Below, in pieces: positions 7,035-11,946 of a stretch of DNA of 11,946 nucleotides. The stretch lies in NCBI GenBank assembly GCA_049609325.1, contig JBMYYK010000042.1, positions 1 to 11,946 on the forward strand, read 5' to 3'. The notes beneath the pieces are model-generated. The model did no database searches and was not told the origin of the DNA. It saw only the letters and a program-made list of their open reading frames with translations. The DNA comes from GCA-2733415 sp049609325. Lineage in GTDB: Bacteria > Bacteroidota > Bacteroidia > Flavobacteriales > Flavobacteriaceae. Every line of letters begins with the position of its first letter. Positions within the stretch are counted from its first letter, which is position 1. Made by a program: the position numbers and the translations under genes.

Positions 7035-9062
7035 ATGAAACTATACTTTTTAAGACTCTTATTTTTTACAACAATGTTTAGTTTCGCTCAGCAAACTGAG
7101 TTTATAGATTTTTTAACTTGTAAAGCAGAACTTAATATCTCACCGATTGAAAAGGAAGTTAATGGTGTGGTGCAATACTCATTTAAAGTTCTTAAACCTG
7201 TAGATTCTCTCTATATCGATGCGAAACAGATGTCGTTCGATCGTATTTTAATTAATGGGAGAAACGTAAAACATAAAGTGACTGCTCAAAAATTGATATG
7301 CTTTAAAAAAATGAAAGTAGGTCAGGAATATCATATCACATTTGAATATAAAGCTCACCCCAAAAAAGCCATGTATTTTATTGATTGGGAGTTTTTAAAT
7401 CATCCATTAGCAAATCCACAAGTGTGGACACAAGGGCAAGGAAAAGACAATTCCAATTGGATACCAAGTTTTGATGATATGAATGAGAAAGTTGAGTTTG
7501 ATTTATCTATTACTTTCGATAAAAATTATAAGGTTATTGCAAATGGTAAATTGCGCTCAACATCAGAGCGTGATAACACGCTTACTTGGCGCTATGATAT
7601 GCAACAGCCAATGAGTAGCTATTTGTTAGCAATTGCAATTGGGAAATATGCTAAACAAACTGAACAATCTAATAGTGGTATTCCGTTAGAAATGTATTAT
7701 TACCCAAAGGATTCTTTAAGAGTCGAGCCTACTTATAGATATACTAAACGTATGTTTGATTTTTTAGAAAAAGAAATTGGAGTGCCATATCCATGGCAGA
7801 ATTACAAGCAAGTACCAGTAAAAGATTTTCTGTATGCAGGAATGGAAAACACAAGTACCACATTGTTTTCAGATGCATTTGTGATTGATAACACGTCATT
7901 TATAGATAAAAATTATGTCAACGTAAATGCGCATGAATTAGCTCACCAATGGTTTGGTGATTTAGTAACATCAACGCACGGCACCCATCATTGGCTGCAT
8001 GAAGGATTCGCGACATATTATGCTTTGTTAGCTGAAAGAGAGGTGTTTGGAGAAGATTATTATTACCATAAACTTTATGTCACGGTACAACAATTAATAA
8101 AAGCCCAAGAGATTGACACCATTCCGTTGATGAATCCCAAAGCCAGTAGCTTAACATTTTATCAAAAAGGTGCATGGGCGTTACATAGCTTACGCGAGCA
8201 AGTTGGCGATTCGGTATTTAAAACATCAGTCAAAAGATACCTGAAAAAGCATCAGTTTAAAAATGTAGAAACGTCGGATTTTATAACTACAATTGAAGAG
8301 GTAAATGGGCAAGATTTATCAGAGTTTGTAAATAAATGGTTGGTAAGTTATGAGTTGCCAATACAAGATGTTATGAGCTCTTTAGAGAACAATGAAAACA
8401 CGGCATTTCTGTTGACACATCAAACAAACGATTACTTGAGTTATAGAACCGATGAAGATAATAATTATGTTCCTTCCAGTGTAGTACATCAATTACCAGA
8501 AAACTCGCATTATACGGTGCAACAAGTTGTGTTAGAAGAATTATTCACAAAGCCAGATTATCCCACATATAAAGATTTAATGCGTGAAGGAATTAAAAGT
8601 AATCAGTTAAAGTTACGTCAGGTTTTTGCAGATAATTTTGAAAGTATACCAGTTGATTATAAATCTGATTTTGAAAACTTATTAAATGATGCGTCGTATT
8701 ATACCATTGAGCGCGCATTATTTGGGTTATGGGTTACCTATCCAAAAGATCGCCTAAACTATTTACAATCTACAGCACATATTATAGGGTTTAATGATAA
8801 AAATATCAGAACACTTTGGTTGGCTTTAGCGTTGAATACAAAGGGTTTTGAAAGTGATATGTATTATAGATTTTTTAACGAGTTGGTTGAGTATACAAAT
8901 CCTGTATATCATTTTGAAGTTAGACGTAATGCATTTCAATATTTAAGTGAATTGCAAATGGTAAACTCTGAAGTCATTAAAAACCTAACAGATGGGGCTA
9001 AACATCATAATTGGCGTTTTAAATCGTATTGTAAAAAGCTGTTACAAAGTATAAAACCGTAA
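7035..9062 (+). CDS. Exported M1-family zinc metallopeptidase (aminopeptidase N-like)
   Basis: This is a gluzincin that removes N-terminal residues from peptides, probably in the periplasm or at the envelope. The start chosen is the ATG at 7035, giving 675 residues. It begins with a classic signal peptide: a Lys/Arg-containing start, a hydrophobic core (~4-17), and likely cleavage after FSFA (residue 18). No lipobox cysteine is present. A GTG eight codons upstream (7011) is in frame but lies in a hairpin and would spoil the signal. The N-terminal beta domain runs to about 205. The exopeptidase motif reads AGMEN (268-272), with Ala where the textbook motif has Gly. The zinc site is HELAH (300-304), and the third ligand E323 follows 18 residues later. 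The catalytic tyrosine is probably Y376 in FYQKGAWALH. The C-terminal part (~450-675) is helical, with no recognisable type IX secretion tail. Patatin follows 63 bases downstream. The substrate is unknown. Confidence 0.94.
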   Translation: MKLYFLRLLFFTTMFSFAQQTEFIDFLTCKAELNISPIEKEVNGVVQYSFKVLKPVDSLYIDAKQMSFDRILINGRNVKHKVTAQKLICFKKMKVGQEYHITFEYKAHPKKAMYFIDWEFLNHPLANPQVWTQGQGKDNSNWIPSFDDMNEKVEFDLSITFDKNYKVIANGKLRSTSERDNTLTWRYDMQQPMSSYLLAIAIGKYAKQTEQSNSGIPLEMYYYPKDSLRVEPTYRYTKRMFDFLEKEIGVPYPWQNYKQVPVKDFLYAGMENTSTTLFSDAFVIDNTSFIDKNYVNVNAHELAHQWFGDLVTSTHGTHHWLHEGFATYYALLAEREVFGEDYYYHKLYVTVQQLIKAQEIDTIPLMNPKASSLTFYQKGAWALHSLREQVGDSVFKTSVKRYLKKHQFKNVETSDFITTIEEVNGQDLSEFVNKWLVSYELPIQDVMSSLENNENTAFLLTHQTNDYLSYRTDEDNNYVPSSVVHQLPENSHYTVQQVVLEELFTKPDYPTYKDLMREGIKSNQLKLRQVFADNFESIPVDYKSDFENLLNDASYYTIERALFGLWVTYPKDRLNYLQSTAHIIGFNDKNIRTLWLALALNTKGFESDMYYRFFNELVEYTNPVYHFEVRRNAFQYLSELQMVNSEVIKNLTDGAKHHNWRFKSYCKKLLQSIKP

Positions 9063-9125
9063 ATGACTTAAATATAATTAATCAATTAGAAATATGGTGT
9101 ATCTTTAAGTAAACAAAACAGACTT

Positions 9126-10052
9126 ATGAAGGCATTAGTAATATCAGGAGGAGGAAGTAAAGGGGCATTTGCAGGAGGCGTGGCAGAGTATCTGATTAAT
9201 GATATGAATAGAGCATATGATATGTTTTTAGGCTCGTCTACAGGTAGTTTACTCATTCCAAATTTGGCTCTGAATAATATTGATAAAATGCACGGTATTT
9301 ATACAAGTGTCAATCAGAATAGTATTTTCAGTTTATCACCATTTAAGGTGAAGTACAGAAAAGGTGAGGAGTTTATTCAAATTCATCATTTTAATGTGTT
9401 ACGTCAGTTAATACAAGGTAAACGAACCTTTGGTGAAAGTAAACGCTTATTCAAGTTAATTAAAAAGAGTTTTTCTAAGGCAGAGTACAATCAATTGAAA
9501 GCCACACAAAAAGATGTTATTGTTACAGTAACTAACTTGACTTTAAACAAGGTTGAATATAAATCTATTAAAGATTGTTCTTATGAAGAATTTTGTGAAT
9601 GGGTTTGGATTTCATGTAATTATGTGCCATTCATGAGTTTGGTGAAAAAAAACGATTTTGAATATGCCGATGGTGGCTTCTCATGTGTAATTCCTATACG
9701 AGAAGCTATATTACGCGGGGCTACTGAAATTGATGCCATTATTTTAGAAACGGAAGCATTTACCTACAGAAAAACTATAGGGAAAAATCCATTTTCATTA
9801 ATGGTAGATTTGTTTGACGGTATACTTGATCAGGTTGAGAAAAAGGATATTGCCTTAGGGAAATTAAGCGCAAAACATAATAATGTTACGCTTAACTTAT
9901 ACCATACACCAACAAAACTTACAGATAATTCGTTGGTATTTAATAAAAAACAAATGACCTTGTGGTGGAAACAAGGCTACGAGTATGCTAAGCATAAAAC
10001 TCATAGCAACGATGAAGATTCTGAAGAGTATATTACGCTAATAAACTCTTAA
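9126..10052 (+). CDS. Patatin-like phospholipase family protein
   Basis: This is a serine acyl hydrolase of the patatin/RssA-like group, expected to cleave acyl esters of lipids with a Ser-Asp dyad. All three signatures are present in 308 residues: the oxyanion-hole glycines SGGGSKGAF (7-15), the nucleophile elbow GSSTG (36-40, catalytic S38), and DGG (182-184, catalytic D182). There is no signal peptide or membrane helix, so a cytoplasmic or membrane-peripheral enzyme is inferred. The tail (~292-308) is hydrophilic and acidic (NDEDSEEY). The start is the ATG at 9126, immediately before the GGG motif, as is usual for compact bacterial patatins. The 63-base gap after the M1 peptidase holds a weak -7-like TATCTTTA (9100-9107), so both co-transcription and a private promoter are possible. 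The stop codon overlaps that of the convergent gene. The natural substrate cannot be told from sequence. Confidence 0.94.
   Translation: MKALVISGGGSKGAFAGGVAEYLINDMNRAYDMFLGSSTGSLLIPNLALNNIDKMHGIYTSVNQNSIFSLSPFKVKYRKGEEFIQIHHFNVLRQLIQGKRTFGESKRLFKLIKKSFSKAEYNQLKATQKDVIVTVTNLTLNKVEYKSIKDCSYEEFCEWVWISCNYVPFMSLVKKNDFEYADGGFSCVIPIREAILRGATEIDAIILETEAFTYRKTIGKNPFSLMVDLFDGILDQVEKKDIALGKLSAKHNNVTLNLYHTPTKLTDNSLVFNKKQMTLWWKQGYEYAKHKTHSNDEDSEEYITLINS
10024..10050. other. Stem-loop at the convergent gene ends
   Basis: AAGAGT (10024-10029) pairs with ACTCTT (10045-10050). Inside it, TATTA (10031-10035) pairs with TAATA (10039-10043) around a CGC loop, with one A-A mismatch between the two stems. It lies in the last codons of the patatin gene and reaches its stop codon. 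Neither strand has a T tract right after it, so it is not a standard intrinsic terminator. It is, however, the only visible structure between two genes transcribed towards each other. Confidence 0.35.
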
Positions 10053-10570
10053 AATAATTCACCAACTTCATTTTTAACAAATGCCATAGCAGTTTCAGAA
10101 GGCGATGTTTTTTCTAGCAAACTGGTTAAAATAATTTCTCGTAATTTGTCTGCATCAGCAACTTCAGGGTTGTCGGCAGTACTTCTAATGATTTGAATAG
10201 TTGTGCTTTTTGCGGTTTTAATTACATTCCAGCATTCTTCACTGATGTATATTTGTTGAGACAAGTTATGTTCAAATTCTTGCTCAATACTGGCAGTTAA
10301 TAGTTGTTGGTACTGTGATTTGTCGTTACTTAGCGGGTGTACACGTAGCAGCAAGTTTGAAGGATTTACGCGTTCTAAAAATAACGACATGCGTTCATAG
10401 GCTTGTAAACGTAAAGGAAGGGCAGTAGCTTGAGCTTCTTTTTGTATCAAATAACGTCTGCGACCTTCTTCGTTTTTGGTATGCTTGTTAAAAAACAAAA
10501 ATGCCACACCACCAGTAATGATTGCAGGGAAAAGAAATAATATAAATTCTACTAATTTTTGATAATCCAT
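10049..10570 (-). CDS. Conserved membrane-anchored protein of unknown function
   Basis: I cannot assign a function. The 173-residue protein has one N-terminal hydrophobic segment (~7-27, LVEFILFLFPAIITGGVAFLFF region). A strongly basic stretch (KHTKNEEGRRR, ~29-39) follows, which by the positive-inside rule puts the C-terminal part in the cytoplasm. After that comes a hydrophilic, helix-rich domain beginning with ALPLRLQAYERMSLFLERV (50-68), with no enzyme motif and one cysteine. I recall similar short proteins with the same N-terminal anchor and LRLQAYERM stretch in other flavobacteria; that is memory, not a search result. The start is the ATG at 10570-10568, 27 bases after the stop of the upstream FMN oxidoreductase gene, so the two are probably co-transcribed. 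Its TAA overlaps the patatin TAA by sharing TTAA (10049-10052). Codon and base use look like the neighbouring genes. Confidence 0.85.
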   Translation of the reverse strand: MDYQKLVEFILFLFPAIITGGVAFLFFNKHTKNEEGRRRYLIQKEAQATALPLRLQAYERMSLFLERVNPSNLLLRVHPLSNDKSQYQQLLTASIEQEFEHNLSQQIYISEECWNVIKTAKSTTIQIIRSTADNPEVADADKLREIILTSLLEKTSPSETAMAFVKNEVGELF

Positions 10571-10597
10571 GTCTGTTATTTTTTGCTAAAAATAGTA

Positions 10598-11946
10598 TTA
10601 TTTTTTCAATACGGAGGTAAATTTTTTACTTGCTTTTTGCATGTAATATTGCCCGCCTAAATACTTACAGTCTTTAAGTGACTGAACATTAGTAAATGGT
10701 ACTTCGGTTTTAATGTATTTGTATGTTCTGTCCAGCTCTTTTGAAAGGTTATGGTCGTCAACATTTACATCAATATCACTCATTTTAAACTGACAAGGAT
10801 GCTCGTAACCTGCAGCATGAGTGATTTCTATAAGTTCTTTTCTGAATGTTTTAAAATACTGTGCTAAACGTTCTGTTTTTAAAGGGACATTAATACCACT
10901 CTGTAACCATTTACTTTGTGTGGCAATTCCGCTAGGACACGTATTGGTATGGCACACTTGTGCTTGAATACACCCAATACTTAGCATAGCTTCACGAGCT
11001 ACATTTATACAATCTGCTCCCATGGCAAATGCCATTGCGGCTTTGGCAGGAAAACCAAGTTTACCACTTGCTATAAATACAATTCTATCAGTAATACCTT
11101 TGTGTTTAAATAATTTGTATAAATCAGAAAACCCATAAACCCAAGGTAACGAGACGTGGTCGGCAAAGCTTGGAGGGGCAGCTCCTGTACCACCTTCACC
11201 ACCATCTACTGTAATAAAATCAGGACCTTTATTGGTCTTTATCATAATGTCTGCTAACTCTTCCCATTGGTCTAGTTTTCCAATTGCAGCTTTAACACCA
11301 ACAGGTAAGCCTGTCGCTTCAGCAATCGCTTCAATAAAATCGATGAGTTCTGGTACATTAGAAAAGGCTGTGTGGTTAGGTGGTGATAACACATCTTTAC
11401 CAACTTCAACTCCTCTAATTTCTGCAATTTCTTTTGTGATTTTAGCCCCAGGAAGCACACCGCCTTTTCCTGGTTTGGCACCTTGTGAGAGTTTAATTTC
11501 TATAGCTTTTATAAACGGATTTTCATTGACAAGCGCTACCATTTTCTCCATAGAAAATTCACCATTTTCATCGCGAACTCCAAAATATCCCGTTCCGAAA
11601 TGAAAGATGACATCGCCGCCACTGCTATGATAAGGCGATAGTCCTCCTTCACCAGTATTATGGTAAGCTCCAGACTCTAAAACACCTTTGTTTAGCGCTT
11701 CTATGGCTCTTGCAGATAAGGACCCAAAACTCATTGCAGATACATTAATAACTGAGGCAGGTCTGTAAGGTTTTTGTCTATTATTGTATGCTCCAATTAT
11801 TTTTGCACAAGGTAAAAATGTATTATCAATAGTATTCGGATGATTTTTGTCAATTTGATAAGGCATCATCGCATTATTGATAAAGATGTGTTGATGGGCA
11901 TATATATCACGGTCTGTACCAAAGCCTTCATAGTTGTTTTCCTTTT
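10598..11946 (-). CDS. Stand-alone glutamate-synthase-type FMN / Fe-S oxidoreductase (5' end outside window)
   Basis: This protein is related to the FMN-binding synthase domain of glutamate synthase (GltB), but it has no glutaminase domain in the visible part. About 448 residues are seen, and the frame is open to the window edge. The Met-Met at 11869-11864 is not the start: the preceding codons read ...FGTDRDIYAHQHIFINNA, which looks like family sequence. Visible motifs are SAMSFGSLS and HNTGEGGLSPYH (FMN/substrate region), VDGGEGGTGAAP, ASGKLGFPAKAAMA, and the cysteines C-x5-C-x4-C in CIQAQVCHTNTCPSG (codons at 10972-10970, 10954-10952, 10939-10937). In glutamate synthase the latter bind a 3Fe-4S cluster. 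From memory, full-length relatives (YerD-like) have roughly 500-540 residues with an N-terminal membrane segment, which would lie outside the window. Electron donor and substrate are unknown. The unknown membrane protein gene follows 27 bases downstream. Confidence 0.92.
   Translation of the reverse strand, partial: KENNYEGFGTDRDIYAHQHIFINNAMMPYQIDKNHPNTIDNTFLPCAKIIGAYNNRQKPYRPASVINVSAMSFGSLSARAIEALNKGVLESGAYHNTGEGGLSPYHSSGGDVIFHFGTGYFGVRDENGEFSMEKMVALVNENPFIKAIEIKLSQGAKPGKGGVLPGAKITKEIAEIRGVEVGKDVLSPPNHTAFSNVPELIDFIEAIAEATGLPVGVKAAIGKLDQWEELADIMIKTNKGPDFITVDGGEGGTGAAPPSFADHVSLPWVYGFSDLYKLFKHKGITDRIVFIASGKLGFPAKAAMAFAMGADCINVAREAMLSIGCIQAQVCHTNTCPSGIATQSKWLQSGINVPLKTERLAQYFKTFRKELIEITHAAGYEHPCQFKMSDIDVNVDDHNLSKELDRTYKYIKTEVPFTNVQSLKDCKYLGGQYYMQKASKKFTSVLKK

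Noticed and set aside
9063..9125. Definite promoter for the patatin gene
   Set aside because: Only a 7-of-8 match to the -7 consensus (TATCTTTA) without a -33 TTG. Too weak to call in AT-rich DNA.
11272..11481. Short minus-strand frame inside the oxidoreductase gene
   Set aside because: It is a same-strand frame-shifted shadow of the strongly conserved FMN-domain coding sequence.
1..11946. Novel defence, mobile or biosynthetic system
   Set aside because: All ten genes but one belong to recognisable housekeeping families with uniform composition. No integrase, transposase, toxin pair, repeat array or tRNA edge is present. Patatin domains occur in some defence systems, but here the usual partner genes (cyclases, NTPases) are absent.

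Overview
The window reads as chromosomal core DNA from a low-GC member of the Bacteroidota, most likely a (probably marine) Flavobacteriaceae species. The reasons are the AT-rich base composition, the lack of Shine-Dalgarno sequences before most starts, a TAnnTTTG-type -7 element, the flavobacterial look of RecG, FtsK and the peroxiredoxins, and an NhaC sodium/proton antiporter. Ten protein genes are supported. Eight are complete and two run off the window edges. No RNA gene, insertion sequence, phage gene, CRISPR array or origin was seen, and no stretch longer than about 110 bases lacks a gene.

Left part (1-4756, all minus strand). An apparent operon, tpx - dgkA - ftsK, encodes thiol peroxidase, a DgkA-type membrane lipid kinase, and the N-terminal 508 residues of the FtsK translocase. 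Upstream of it, and separated by a strong 18-bp stem terminator, is a typical 2-Cys peroxiredoxin gene with its own promoter, which lies inside a small dyad. Two thioredoxin-type peroxidases therefore sit side by side in separate transcription units. Next is nhaC.

Middle (4849-9062). recG (minus strand) appears to start at TTG. It diverges from an exported M1-family zinc metallopeptidase gene (plus strand). A perfect 8-bp hairpin ends two bases before the peptidase ATG.

Right part (9126-11946). A patatin-like phospholipase gene (plus strand) follows the peptidase. It converges on a small membrane-anchored protein of unknown function, and the two stop codons overlap in TTAA. That unknown gene lies directly downstream of a stand-alone FMN / 3Fe-4S glutamate-synthase-type gene, whose 5' end lies beyond the window.

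I found no convincing undescribed multigene system. The more unusual points are small: the hairpin at the peptidase start, the TTG start of recG, the dyads around the two peroxidase promoters, the convergent stop overlap with its stem-loop, and the orphan GOGAT-like oxidoreductase paired with a conserved unknown membrane protein.
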